Positions 26,901 through 34,911 are shown, counted from the first letter of the stretch. The stretch is 64,000 nt of DNA from Pseudanabaena sp. FACHB-1998 (GCF_014696355.1 NZ_JACJQA010000028.1:248001-312000); one strand, 5' to 3'. A program made the numbers and translations. Notes: generated from the sequence alone by a model not told the origin.

Positions 26901-28047
26901 CCAAGGCGATCGCACTCCCAAGGGCTAAACAAGTCAACAAAATCGTAGTTTTTCGCTTGACATCGATCTGTTCTGTAAAGTCAGACTCAGGCATAGCTAC
27001 GGCAATTAGCCAATTAAGCCCCCGTTGATCGCGATAGGGTAATACTTTCAGGAAAACATGTTTCCCTTCCGACCAGAAATTGAGATTCTGCTCAGTGTTT
27101 ATTTTCTCTAAACTCCCCACCTGTTGTTCTAGATAATTAGCCGCATCTCTAATCATGGGCTGACTGCTATTTTTGACAAGCATTCTAGACTTAGGTGATG
27201 ATTGATTAGCGATCGCTTGCTCTGGATGAGACTTGGAGCTAGCCACTAATAGCCCTGAGGGTTCAAGGATAAAAGCTTGTCCTGATTTGCCAATCTGTAA
27301 TTCTTGCAAAAATTGACAAATATTTTCTAAGGAAAAGTCTGCACCTAAAACGCCAATTCGCTCATTCTGGGTGTTGTAGATAGGCAGAGTCGCGGTGATG
27401 ACTTGATCGGGTAAAGTCGAATCGGGATAAATGGGACTCCAACTAGGTTGATTAGTCTTGATTGCCGATCGATACCAAGGACGTTGTCTTGCGTCATAAA
27501 ATTCAGGTTTTCGCTTAGTTTCCACCCGATTTCCCTGTTGATCGAGGTTGTAGTAATAGCGCTGAAAGCCATTCATATTCACCGCTAATTGCAGCGATCG
27601 CTCTGGACTTTGCCTCTTATCGAGGCGTGTAATTCCGATAAATTCCCCAGCCTTCTCTCCCCCATAATAAATCCAAGATACGCTAGGAAAATTCTGGATC
27701 TGTCTCCAAAGATAGGTTTCACTAGCCTGTCCCTGCGGCTTAAAAAAACCCTGCTTCAACGCATCGGCATTAATTTTATTAATTAAATGCGGAGTTTCTA
27801 AATAGAATGTTAACTTCTGTTCGATGCGATCGCCGATCTCATCTTGAAGTTGACCGACTAAGTTCGCCACGGTCTCCTGTTCGCTACGCCATGATAGCCA
27901 AGCCATCAACCCTGATATACCCACAATCAAGATCACAAATTGGCTAATTAAAATTAATTTCAGGGGATGTTTGCGAGATGGTTGAACCACAGCGATACTC
28001 CTTGGAAAAATCTTCAATGATTTAAAAGAGTGCGCCCTTTGGGGCAT
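23902..28047 (-). CDS. Hybrid sensor histidine kinase (Cache-HAMP-PAS-GAF-PAS-HisKA-HATPase-REC)
   Basis: 1,381 residues. TM1 ~29-50, an extracytoplasmic Cache-like sensor (~55-365), TM2 ('TTILLTCLALGSAIALGLFTT') and HAMP follow. Next come PAS ('FLGGAVTEITGYQPQDFIG'), a GAF-like region and a second PAS-like region. HisKA has 'FLANMSHELRTPLNAILGF', and HATPase has 'GKLRQILINLLSNAIKFT' and 'GTGLGLPISRKFAELLGG'. A receiver follows ('LIWMDMRMPVMDGYEATR'). About 90 residues follow the receiver, with no clear Hpt histidine. It senses an external small molecule and relays phosphate, probably to the downstream GGDEF-EAL regulator. Confidence 0.93.
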   Translation of the reverse strand: MPQRAHSFKSLKIFPRSIAVVQPSRKHPLKLILISQFVILIVGISGLMAWLSWRSEQETVANLVGQLQDEIGDRIEQKLTFYLETPHLINKINADALKQGFFKPQGQASETYLWRQIQNFPSVSWIYYGGEKAGEFIGITRLDKRQSPERSLQLAVNMNGFQRYYYNLDQQGNRVETKRKPEFYDARQRPWYRSAIKTNQPSWSPIYPDSTLPDQVITATLPIYNTQNERIGVLGADFSLENICQFLQELQIGKSGQAFILEPSGLLVASSKSHPEQAIANQSSPKSRMLVKNSSQPMIRDAANYLEQQVGSLEKINTEQNLNFWSEGKHVFLKVLPYRDQRGLNWLIAVAMPESDFTEQIDVKRKTTILLTCLALGSAIALGLFTTQYINKSLRRLTLASQALANGELEREVPTTKIKELDLLSQAFNQMATQLKQSFAELENANEGLERRIQERTLDLQTSQEKFRSLISNLTGILYRCSCDRDWTMEFLGGAVTEITGYQPQDFIGNTKRTWASIIHPEDREMVERVVDEALICRHPYIIEFRIIDAQGNIHWLYEKGQGVFSNDQLLWLDGAIFDISDRKQVESQLLERVHLSILMAEIGAASTQMITLEEVIQSYVESLWRHMQVAFAHIWTINVRGDALEIQASAGQFNQIDSNRLRLLIPSDKILAIIKGSLQPLLTEIIFDELTEADQVWLQNEGIVSIVGFPLMLKDRGIGVMLLISQSHLRMDIQIIESVANAIAIGIDRKQSEEKLKTTNAEMTALFAAMDEVILVRDRLGRIIKIPQTRRELVSWLIPEEVLGKLPSEIYPPEYVELLTTHIQKVLDTQQTSHIEYALPSSRGNDQHLLWWDASISPIDQDTVIWVATDISDRKKTEQQLKQAKQIAEDASHAKGQFLANMSHELRTPLNAILGFTQLMARDTGLRDSHRSYLRIIYDSGEHLLELINDVLDMSKIESGRISLNLNSFDLYHLLDTLEKMFRLKANSKSLQLTFKRSRETPQWINTDEGKLRQILINLLSNAIKFTNVGSITLSVEVLDPRDSFLELANLENLANNDLEPPPMDSPIFLRLAIADTGDGIPSHLLEKIFEAFEQTDIGKLASEGTGLGLPISRKFAELLGGAITVTSKLGNGSVFRLLLPIHIPPSSTIAERSPERYVMGLAPNQSEYRLLVVEDRWESRHLLVKLLEAVGFQVREAENGAQAIAIWEEWQPHLIWMDMRMPVMDGYEATRQIKSHLKGQATVIIALTASALEEEKAIILSAGCDDFVRKPFRESLILDKLAEYLGVIYLYETETDRTKNESDDLAILESNLQAHLCHMSDSWNARLYQAATLADNELIADLIKEIPINNTVLIQSLVSLVDNFCYTQLMNLTQQALEN

Positions 28048-28063
28048 ACTCTCTTAAATCATT
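28016..28063. repeat. Stem-loop spanning the DUF309 stop and hybrid kinase start
   Basis: AATGATTTAAAAGAGTGCGCCC-TTT-near-complement, ending in AATCATT. It lies in the 11-bp gap and spills into both genes. Confidence 0.75.
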
Positions 28064-28454
28064 GGGAATTGCTATATAAGTGAATGATTTTAGGAATTTT
28101 AATATCTCCCTGCTCAATACTTTTTAGCACATTGGCTATTCCTTCTTTACCACTGATCTGGACAGTGCGTAATATTTCTAAACTATCTTCTAACAGAGTT
28201 TCCACATCAATGGATTGATAATCAGGCAGATAGGCAGGTAAGCGACTTGTGCCTTCGCCTAATAGAATTGTCGCGCCATGCCAATTAGCATTGCTTAAAT
28301 GATATAGTCCCACCGCAATTTGTAAAATCCCTTGATAAAAAGCCCGATCGCTTTGCCAAGCATCATTCCAAATCGCCTCTAGGGTATCGTGACAGGTGTA
28401 ATAGTCGCCATTATTAAATTGGGCGATCGCTTCTCCAAACATCGCATTTTCCAT
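28059..28454 (-). CDS. DUF309 domain protein
   Basis: 131 residues from the ATG at 28454, chosen because AGGGA lies 7 nt upstream; the frame extends to 28487. The DUF309 pattern 'FNNGDYYTCHDTLEAIWND' and 'FYQGILQIAVGLYHLSNANWHGA' is clear. It is an all-helical small protein found in many cyanobacteria, function unknown. It reads into the hybrid kinase gene with 11 bp between them, so the two may be co-transcribed. Confidence 0.85.
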   Translation of the reverse strand: MENAMFGEAIAQFNNGDYYTCHDTLEAIWNDAWQSDRAFYQGILQIAVGLYHLSNANWHGATILLGEGTSRLPAYLPDYQSIDVETLLEDSLEILRTVQISGKEGIANVLKSIEQGDIKIPKIIHLYSNSQ

Positions 28455-28496
28455 TTCAAATTCCCTTAGAGTCCCTGCGCTGACCATTTCCAGTAT

Positions 28497-28985
28497 TTAG
28501 AGTATTTGCGCGATCGCTTGTTTCTGCTCCGCATCATATCCCCACTTGTCCAAAAAATTAACGTATTCACCGCTATTGTTGAGCGCCGAATCCTTCATGG
28601 TGATTGCAATGGTGCGAACTTCCGCAAGATCAACCTTCTCAATTAAAAGAGCCGTACGACGTGCGACGCGATCGGAACCTTGGGCTTGATCTTCATGACC
28701 CGAACGACGGTGGGTAATTGCCATCGCCGTAGACATTGCTAAATTTTTGACTAGTAATTCGGCGATCGCGTCAGGAGCCGATTGCAAAGCGCGAATCACG
28801 CTAGGGCTAGGGGCATCGGCAAGTTGCCATTCACCTGTGAGAAAGCATACAAAAAAACCTCTTGCCCCATTAGATGTTTGGACAAGCTGAGCTATTTCAG
28901 TTTCTAGACTCACCTCATCTAGATCGCTACGCGATAGTAAGGCTTCGGTATAGGCGATCGCTTCTTCAAAGGTCATAACTGTCAT
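28497..28985 (-). CDS. Hypothetical protein, probably cyanobacterial
   Basis: 162 residues, helical, no membrane segment. The opening 'MTVMTFEEAIAYTEALLSRSDLDEV' is followed by 'LVQTSNGARGFFVCFLTGEW' and 'GSDRVARRTALLIEKVDL'. I do not recognise a named domain. It lies 42 bp upstream of the DUF309 gene on the same strand and may share its transcript. Confidence 0.75.
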   Translation of the reverse strand: MTVMTFEEAIAYTEALLSRSDLDEVSLETEIAQLVQTSNGARGFFVCFLTGEWQLADAPSPSVIRALQSAPDAIAELLVKNLAMSTAMAITHRRSGHEDQAQGSDRVARRTALLIEKVDLAEVRTIAITMKDSALNNSGEYVNFLDKWGYDAEQKQAIAQIL

Positions 28986-29000
28986 TAATTGGATAAGTCC

Positions 29001-29059
29001 ATCATATATAAAGAAAGAAAAGGCTTGCGAAGCAAGCCTTTTCTTTCTTTATATATGAT
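29001..29059. terminator. Perfect 28-bp stem-loop at the end of the next gene
   Basis: ATCATATATAAAGAAAGAAA... around GAA. It includes the stop codon at 29049-29051. Confidence 0.82.
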
Positions 29060-29696
29060 CTAAACAATGGTTGGGTAGAAAGGCAGTCCAGCCATTATCG
29101 AGCTTCACTCGACAGCTAACACTAATAACTTGCTCAACAACTCCCTTGTGATTGGCGTACTGCTGACGATTAGCATTTACACAAACGCGATCGCCAACCT
29201 TGAAAGCTTTATTTTTAGAACCCGTTTCTTGCTTCTTTTCAGTCAAGTTCGGAATAGCTGCCTTCTTGAGGGTGGGAGCCGAATGAAAAGTTAGTGAAGC
29301 TGCTTGCTGCCCATTGACTTGATAGTTATAGCCCCGTCCTTGAATTAGTTGCAAACTACCAATCTGGATATTGGCTAGATACTGCACAAAGCGATCGACC
29401 GAGATCTCCATCGTCTCCGCCAAATCTTCAAACATGACAGGATAACTCCAATAATTTTCACCAACCTGTAAATCAGCAAGTTCTTTCCATGCTTCAAATA
29501 ACTTCTGCCCAAACTGCGCGGCAACATCTTCAATGCGATCGCTGGCTGACTTTGTAACAGAATTTGTAGAAGAATTACTAGTGAGGGTTTCTAGGGTTCT
29601 TAGCAAGTTTTGAGCAACGCGATCGCTGGATTCTGTCCTCGTGCGTAGATATGCGAGGATTTGCTCAAACAAAGAATCACTAACATTAACAGCCAT
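29049..29696 (-). CDS. Hypothetical protein with C-terminal SH3/KOW-like domain
   Basis: 215 residues. The N-terminal 110 residues are helical. The C-terminal ~50 residues, 'FKVGDRVCVNANRQQYANHKGVVEQVISVSCRVKLDNGWTAFL', look like a small SH3/KOW-type beta barrel, often seen in RNA- or ribosome-associated proteins. The function is unknown. It is flanked by a stem-loop downstream and a ~260-bp gap upstream. Confidence 0.7.
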   Translation of the reverse strand: MAVNVSDSLFEQILAYLRTRTESSDRVAQNLLRTLETLTSNSSTNSVTKSASDRIEDVAAQFGQKLFEAWKELADLQVGENYWSYPVMFEDLAETMEISVDRFVQYLANIQIGSLQLIQGRGYNYQVNGQQAASLTFHSAPTLKKAAIPNLTEKKQETGSKNKAFKVGDRVCVNANRQQYANHKGVVEQVISVSCRVKLDNGWTAFLPNHCLDHI

Positions 29697-29904
29697 ATGC
29701 TTACTCGCACTAATCGCCTCAAAAAATACCTAAAAATGTCTAAAAAATGCCTAAGAATACTTTTTTGCAAGCTCAGCATAGAAAAAACCTAGTTTATAGA
29801 CAGTTCTAATATGCTTATTGACCTGCTTTAAGCTAACACCAATAAGTTAACACCAATTTGTCTACGAACTAAATCTTGCAACATTTTTCCAGATTTTTGT
29901 CCTC

Positions 29905-29973
29905 GGCTATATAAAACGCAAAAGAAGGTGGTGGCGCTTTGCGCCACCACCTTCTTTTGCGTTTTATATAGCC
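29905..29973. terminator. Perfect 33-bp stem-loop at the end of the GST gene
   Basis: GGCTATATAAAACGCAAAAG... with a TTT loop and the core GGTGGCGC-TTT-GCGCCACC. The last codons and stop of the minus-strand GST gene lie in the right arm. Confidence 0.88.
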
Positions 29974-30641
29974 TTGTCCCAATTTTTTGGTAAAGGTTCA
30001 TTACAAAGCTGATGAATTTCGGTAATGCGATCAAATAACCAAGGGTAGTTATGGCGATAGTGGGGGATCAATCCCAGAGGCGATAGTAATGCGGCGGCGG
30101 TTAAGTCGGCAACACTAAAGCGATCGCCTACTAAATAGCCATCCTGCCAAAATTCACTGAGCATAGCGATCGCGTCAGCAATACGTTGGGCGGCTTGTTT
30201 TGCAGTTTGGGCATTAATGCCATATTGCGATCGCACAATGGCAATCACCGCCTGACTCATTAACGAAGGATCAAGCTGTTTCCCCTCTTTAGCGCGAAAT
30301 TCGTAATAGACGAATCTCGTAGCCGTACCAATTGATTCATCAAAATGATCCTCTAAGCGTAAAGCTTCTTTCTGGTCTAAAGGCTCCTCCAGATAAAGAG
30401 GCGGATTAGGTTGATAAGCCTCCAGAAAGCGAATAATTTCGGTCGAGTCCGCAACTACGGCGGGGCAGTTTTTTTGTTGCGGTAATAAAACGGGAACAGT
30501 CTTATTACCTGACAGGGGCTTAACTCTCAATATATGTAGCCCCGGGGTGAGATTTTCGACTTGATAGGAAATTTGCTTGTAGCCAAGGGCTAACCTAGCT
30601 TTGCGGCAATAGTGGGAAGTACTGAACTGTAGTAAAAGCAT
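29964..30641 (-). CDS. Glutathione S-transferase family protein
   Basis: 225 residues. The N-terminal thioredoxin-like domain (1-80) has 'STSHYCRKARLALGYK', 'NKTVPVLL' and 'ADSTEIIRFLEAY', the glutathione-binding pattern. The C-terminal helical domain includes 'DGYLVGDRFSVADLTAAALLSPL'. The substrate is unknown. It is monocistronic, with stem-loops at both ends. Confidence 0.9.
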   Translation of the reverse strand: MLLLQFSTSHYCRKARLALGYKQISYQVENLTPGLHILRVKPLSGNKTVPVLLPQQKNCPAVVADSTEIIRFLEAYQPNPPLYLEEPLDQKEALRLEDHFDESIGTATRFVYYEFRAKEGKQLDPSLMSQAVIAIVRSQYGINAQTAKQAAQRIADAIAMLSEFWQDGYLVGDRFSVADLTAAALLSPLGLIPHYRHNYPWLFDRITEIHQLCNEPLPKNWDKAI

Positions 30642-30654
30642 GAAAATAATTTTA

Positions 30655-30691
30655 TATAAAAGTGGCGGCGCTTCGCGTCGCCACTTTTATA
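30655..30691. repeat. 17-bp stem-loop upstream of the GST gene
   Basis: TATAAAAGTGGCGGCGC-TTC-near-complement (one G-T). Confidence 0.78.
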
Positions 30692-30699
30692 GGTGTTGC

Positions 30700-30801
30700 C
30701 ATTCTTGTTAAGCTCCAAAACCAGAAGACGAGTTGCGGCGCTTCGCGCCGCAACTCGTCTTCTGGTTTTGATTTGTTCTAACGCAAGTAACCACAGCTAT
30801 A
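30700..30801. repeat. GTGACCACAGCTATA-ended element, copy 1
   Basis: The central stem 30716-30770 is perfect (AAAACCAGAAGACGAGTTGC..., TTC loop). The right flank GATTTGTTCTAACGCAAGTAACCACAGCTATA matches the element at ~31933-32031. Confidence 0.8.
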
Positions 30802-30816
30802 TATTTAGGATTTTTT

Positions 30817-30855
30817 AAAAAGTGTGGCGCTTGCTTTGCAAGCACCACACTTTTT
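30817..30855. repeat. 18-bp stem-loop
   Basis: AAAAAGTGTGGCGCTTGC-TTT-near-complement, 58 bp before the next gene. Confidence 0.75.
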
Positions 30856-30924
30856 TGTAGGCATCTCGCGGCAAATATGATATAGTCTCGACTAAATTTT
30901 TACGCTTTTAGAGTGCTGTCGCCT

Positions 30925-31692
30925 ATGCAAGCCAATCCAGTCTTCAAACCTACAACTTCTCAATCTGGTTATCAGACTGCTCAGTCTGGTTATCAAGCAT
31001 CCGTACCTGTAACGGTATATCGAGAACTAGCTGCGGAGTTGCAATCTACTCAAGCTAAGCTGTCTTTTTTTCAGTTACAAAATGAGCAGTTAACTCGACA
31101 AAATCAGATGTTGCTGCAAGAGTTTGAAGCGATCGCCCAAGCGACAGACCGAGTGCAAGCAATTCTGACCCAGTCAAATCTGCCTGATGCCAAGCTATCC
31201 GAAGTTTTAGCAGGTATTCGCGCCTCTTCTCAAATCAACCCTGCCCCATCTCGAAGCAATTCCCCTAATCAAGGTCGTCCCCCTGCCTCGAAGCCCGTGC
31301 CTGCGGATAAGCCCACAACCCAGACAAGTCCCCGCAAAACCTCGGTGCAACAAACCAGCAATGCGATTCAAGAAGCGATTTCTAGGGCTAGACAAATCGC
31401 CAATGAGCCATCTCCCGCTAACGCTAATGAGCCAGCTTTAGGTGACGCTTTATATTACGACAGTTCCTTTGCGGCTTTTGATACACCTACTCCCATGGCA
31501 ACGCCACCGAAGACATTACCTAAGCTAGAAATTCGTGAGGAAGTGTCGTCGCGTCCTCTGCGTAATGAAGCAAGGGAAGAAGCGAGCGAGTCGAGTGGTT
31601 TAAGTGGTTGGGTGTTAACCCTCACGATTGTCGCGATCGTGCTTACCTCCTTTGGGGCTGGCTATTTACTCATGCGCCCCTTTGTTAAATAG
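30925..31692 (+). CDS. Hypothetical protein with coiled coil and C-terminal membrane anchor
   Basis: 255 residues from the ATG at 30925; a GTG at 30913 is equally possible. A coiled coil (~25-75, 'LAAELQSTQAKLSFFQLQNEQLTRQNQMLLQ') is followed by a Ser/Pro/Thr/Ala-rich disordered middle. A single C-terminal membrane helix ends the protein ('GWVLTLTIVAIVLTSFGAGYLLM'). A short repeat 'SGYQTAQSGYQ' lies near the N-terminus. The topology suggests a tail-anchored protein with a cytoplasmic coiled coil; the function is not recognised. Confidence 0.75.
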   Translation: MQANPVFKPTTSQSGYQTAQSGYQASVPVTVYRELAAELQSTQAKLSFFQLQNEQLTRQNQMLLQEFEAIAQATDRVQAILTQSNLPDAKLSEVLAGIRASSQINPAPSRSNSPNQGRPPASKPVPADKPTTQTSPRKTSVQQTSNAIQEAISRARQIANEPSPANANEPALGDALYYDSSFAAFDTPTPMATPPKTLPKLEIREEVSSRPLRNEAREEASESSGLSGWVLTLTIVAIVLTSFGAGYLLMRPFVK

Positions 31693-31826
31693 ATTTTTCA
31701 AAAGTTTAGCTTGGCAATTTTTCCCAGAAAGCGAGTTGTGGTGCGAAGATCCCCAACTCGCTTTTTATTTTTTTAATAGCAGGGCGGCGCTTTGTGACGC
31801 CTATCTCTCTCCCTTCTATTGTTGTT

Positions 31827-31929
31827 ATACCAAATGAAGAAATGGCTACGCCATTTCTTCATTTAAAAACCTTACTGGGTTTGGTTTTTAAATCACAAAA
31901 GTGTGGCAACACTTTCGTGATTTGGTATT
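31827..31929. repeat. ATACCAAAT-ended composite palindromic element, copy 1
   Basis: Ends ATACCAAAT/ATTTGGTAT. It has two internal stems: GAAGAAATGG-CTA-CGCCATTTCTTC and AAATCACAAAAGTG...CACTTTCGTGATTT. It is nearly identical to 44354-44452. Confidence 0.88.
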
Positions 31930-31932
31930 AAT

Positions 31933-32031
31933 ATAGCTGTGGTCAATCTTATTAGGACACAAAACCAGAAGGCGAGTTGCGGCGCTTCTTAGGTTTTGAT
32001 TTGTCCTAACGCAAGTGACCACAGCTATACC
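31933..32031. repeat. GTGACCACAGCTATA-ended element, copy 2 (half stem lost)
   Basis: Terminal inverted repeats ATAGCTGTGGTCA / TGACCACAGCTAT are perfect. The central AAAACCAGAAGGCGAGTTGCGGCGCTTC has lost most of its right arm relative to the copy at 30700. Confidence 0.8.
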
Positions 32032-32075
32032 TTTAACGACAGCGATATAATTGGTAAAGTTTGTATAAAAGATGC

Positions 32076-33167
32076 ATGGATAGACGTAAGTTTTTAGTAT
32101 TAGGTGGAGCCGCGATCGCTGGTATTGGGGGATGCCAATGGTCAAATCCTTTTGATCAAAGAGAACGTCTCCGAATTGCAGGACTACTGGGTGCTTTGCC
32201 TAGCAAAGTTATTAATCAATTTGAGTCTAGCTCTCCCCAAAAAATAGAATTTAAAGCTGAAAACTTACCCTCAAAACTTTGGCAAGAACTACAAAATTAC
32301 GCCAATCTCAAAGAGCCAGACAAGGAAAAAATACCGCATCTGACCAGTATTGGTGACGCATGGCTAGATCTGGCGATCGCCCAGTCCTTAATTCAGCCGA
32401 TCCCCCCCAATCTCTTAGCCAAAATTCCGCAATGGCAAAAGTTATCGCCTCTTTGGCAACAAAGCGTAACCCGTGAAAATCAAGTATGGGGAATTCCCTA
32501 TCGGTGGGGCGCAACAGCGATCGCCTACCGTAGCGATAAACTCAAATTTCCCATTACCCAATGGTCAGATCTATGGCGATCGGAACTTAAGGGGAAACTG
32601 ACTCTGCCCGATGATGCTCGCGAAGTAATTGGGTTAGTCCTCAAAAAAATGGGGCAGTCCTACCAACACGAAAATTTATTAGCCCATCCAGATATTGGCA
32701 AAATTACCCAAGAACTTAAAAGTCTCCATGCTCAAGTTCTGACCTATTCTTCAGATAATTATTTGCAATCTCTGCTTTCCGATGACAGCTTAGTTGCCGT
32801 GGGCTGGACAAGTGATATGTATAAAGCCCAGCGCCAAAACCCCGATCTCAAAGTCGTCATTCCTCAAGAGGGAACTGCCATTTGGCATGATATGTGGGTA
32901 ATACCTAAAGGAGCAGTGGCGATCTCGGCGGCGGAATGGATGAATTTTTGTCTGACTCCTGCGATCGCGGCGCAAATTACATCTTTAACGGATGCGGTGA
33001 GTCCTTCTAGTGAATTAGAGCAAGTACCAGCGAGCGTGAAGGCTGATCCGATCAAGTTTTTTGCTCAGGATATTTTTGCGAAAAGTGAATTAATCGCCAC
33101 CTTACCGCCTTCGGCTGTAACCCAATACAAAGATCTCTGGACTAAGCTGCGATCGGGAATGTTATAA
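32076..33167 (+). CDS. Extracellular solute-binding lipoprotein (spermidine/putrescine or iron type)
   Basis: 363 residues from the ATG at 32076 ('MDRRKFLVLGGAAIAGIGGC'): an RR motif plus lipobox G-x-G-G-C, so probably Tat-exported and lipid-anchored. The body has type 2 periplasmic-binding features: 'GIPYRWGATAIAYRSDKLKFPITQWSDLW', 'LKGKLTLPDDAREVIGLVL' and 'PQEGTAIWHDMWVIPKGA'. These resemble PotD-like binding proteins. No permease genes are adjacent. The ligand is not determined. Confidence 0.82.
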   Translation: MDRRKFLVLGGAAIAGIGGCQWSNPFDQRERLRIAGLLGALPSKVINQFESSSPQKIEFKAENLPSKLWQELQNYANLKEPDKEKIPHLTSIGDAWLDLAIAQSLIQPIPPNLLAKIPQWQKLSPLWQQSVTRENQVWGIPYRWGATAIAYRSDKLKFPITQWSDLWRSELKGKLTLPDDAREVIGLVLKKMGQSYQHENLLAHPDIGKITQELKSLHAQVLTYSSDNYLQSLLSDDSLVAVGWTSDMYKAQRQNPDLKVVIPQEGTAIWHDMWVIPKGAVAISAAEWMNFCLTPAIAAQITSLTDAVSPSSELEQVPASVKADPIKFFAQDIFAKSELIATLPPSAVTQYKDLWTKLRSGML

Positions 33168-33174
33168 ATAAATT

Positions 33175-33227
33175 ACCAAAGCCCGTAAAGTTGCGCCCCG
33201 TAGGGGCGCAACTTTACGGGCTTTGGT
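33175..33227. terminator. Perfect 25-bp stem-loop between convergent genes
   Basis: ACCAAAGCCCGTAAAGTTGC... with GTA loop; 7 bp after the binding-protein stop and 5 bp before the ComFB-gene stop. Confidence 0.82.
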
Positions 33228-33232
33228 TAGTA

Positions 33233-34297
33233 TTACTGATTGAAAGGGTAATTATAATCACTGCGTTTGCGCCAATCAATTTCATTGTTGATAGATCTAT
33301 GCAAACATTCCTCCACAATAAATGGAGCATTGCGCCAAGTAATATCATCCCTTTGCAAAATCCAACACACCTGCTCGATCGCCTCTTCCACCTCGGCTTC
33401 AAATCTAGCTAAGGGCAAAGGCATTTTTTCGAGATTAGGAGACTCTACACAGACGGAGATCGCTTCCTTTAAAACGGCAACAACTTCCTTTCCATAAACT
33501 TCTCTAGCCCTTAGTCTCAAAGATTTATAGCCCTTCTCCGAAGTGGCATACATGGGAGGCAACCGATTCAACACATAGGCAGTTGCTTCGCCTAGATCTA
33601 CTGTTTCCGCGATCGCAGGATGGAGCTTTTGGACTTGGTGATACGCAAGGGACAGTACTAACTTTTCTAAGACATTACTGAACTGATAATTGGCATCAAC
33701 CATATAGGTTTGAAAGTCTTTAGCCTTCTGCTCATCCTTAGCAATACTGGACACATTTTGGACTTGTCTACCTTTCCAAGTAATTTCAGGAGGTCGGCGA
33801 CTAAAAGCAGTTTCGTCTTTGCCTACTGCTTCGCGCTTGGCTGTATAGCTGTAGGTGTTACTGACCGCACTTTTAAGCTTGACGGTCATCAAGGCATTTT
33901 CGAGCGCCGTGGGGACATCTTTCCAAGTCGCATTTTCTGCGCCTAAAATTTGTTGGAGGGCGGCAAGCGCTCGCGCATGACTGGCTACTTCTTGCACAGG
34001 CAATGGACTCGCATCTCTTAGAGCATCAGGTTTGACACTGACTAAGGCACGCCTGACCGCCGATTCAATCTGGGGTCGCATTTCACTTATTGCCTTTTTG
34101 CGTTGTCTTACCCATCCCGCTTTTGATGTGGCATACATCGGCGGGAGGCGATTAAGCGCATAGGCTGCGACTTCACTTAAATTAATTTGATCTCGGCGGT
34201 ACTGGGGTAAATGTGAAATTTGCAAATCAATTTCAGCAATTACCAACTCCTCTATTGCATTTTTGCAACTTTGCATATCAAGCCTTCCCAAACCCAA
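33233..34297 (-). CDS. Protein with two tandem ComFB domains
   Basis: 354 residues. A ComFB-type signature appears twice: 'VAAYALNRLPPMYATSKAGW' (~45-64) and 'ATAYVLNRLPPMYATSEKGY' (~234-253). Each is preceded by a short helical segment and followed by a basic helix. A ~100-residue linker lies between them. Single-domain ComFB proteins have been reported to bind cyclic dinucleotides in cyanobacteria; the duplicated form is unusual. The start is the first frame ATG/TTG-type codon and could be 4 codons later at 'MQSCKN'. Confidence 0.83.
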   Translation of the reverse strand: MGLGRLDMQSCKNAIEELVIAEIDLQISHLPQYRRDQINLSEVAAYALNRLPPMYATSKAGWVRQRKKAISEMRPQIESAVRRALVSVKPDALRDASPLPVQEVASHARALAALQQILGAENATWKDVPTALENALMTVKLKSAVSNTYSYTAKREAVGKDETAFSRRPPEITWKGRQVQNVSSIAKDEQKAKDFQTYMVDANYQFSNVLEKLVLSLAYHQVQKLHPAIAETVDLGEATAYVLNRLPPMYATSEKGYKSLRLRAREVYGKEVVAVLKEAISVCVESPNLEKMPLPLARFEAEVEEAIEQVCWILQRDDITWRNAPFIVEECLHRSINNEIDWRKRSDYNYPFNQ

Positions 34298-34594
34298 TAT
34301 GAAATTGAATTTTTACTAAAACAAAAAACATCACATTTCAACTACTGTAAATTTTTTAAGCTTTCTTAAGTCTTTAAATAAATTCTTAAATAATTGCAAA
34401 TTTAGTTAAGCTAATTTAGTCGAAATAAATATGTGATTTACATGTAATTGACATTAGGATTGAGGGTTTTAGATTTAAAAAACATCCAGTCATTATAACA
34501 AGCCCAGATCAGATCAGGAATAAACAATTGATATAGCAAGGCTAGTTTTTTTAACCCTAAAAGCTGTGGCGCACATGCAAGGTACGTCACTTTG

Positions 34595-34840
34595 TTATTT
34601 GCTGCGATCAATTCGGTAAAGCCATATCATTAGCGCTAAAACCCCAATTTGCAAAGCAAAATTCCCTAAATTCGCTTCCAGTTCACCATTTCCAGCGATC
34701 AGTCTCGCAAAAAATACCACCGCACCAATAAATCCCGATCCTGCAAAGGCTAAATAAATAAATATGCGGAGACCCCGATAGGGAGATTTTGCTTCACGTC
34801 TTAGGCGATCGTATTGTTGTTGATTAAGTTTTGACATCAC
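34595..34840 (-). CDS. DUF3493 (LPA1/Rep27-related) small membrane protein
   Basis: 81 residues, two membrane helices ('GLRIFIYLAFAGSGFIGAVVFFARLIAG' and 'NFALQIGVLALMIWLYRI'). 'RLRREAKSPYRGLRIFIYLAFAGSG' is the family hallmark. The family is tied to photosystem II accumulation in plants and algae (recalled, moderate certainty). It is monocistronic. The ~300 bp between it and the ComFB gene are AT-rich with no clear feature. Confidence 0.85.
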   Translation of the reverse strand: MMSKLNQQQYDRLRREAKSPYRGLRIFIYLAFAGSGFIGAVVFFARLIAGNGELEANLGNFALQIGVLALMIWLYRIDRSK

Positions 34841-34911
34841 AAATTTTATTATTTTATCTTTTTAATTTTTATTCAATAGTAAAATCTTCATCAATTCAAC
34901 AATTCTCTTCG

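Larger units (their letters stand above)
31693..32075. repeat. Repeat-filled gap
   Basis: 383 bp with no gene. In order it holds a stem-loop at 31728-31764 (AAAGCGAGTTG.../CAACTCGCTTT), the ATACCAAAT element at 31827-31929 and a GTGACCACAGCTATA-ended element at ~31933-32031. Confidence 0.75.

Noticed and set aside
29828-30034. 68-residue frame overlapping the GST gene end
   Set aside because: It runs through the 33-bp palindrome and lacks any coding character.
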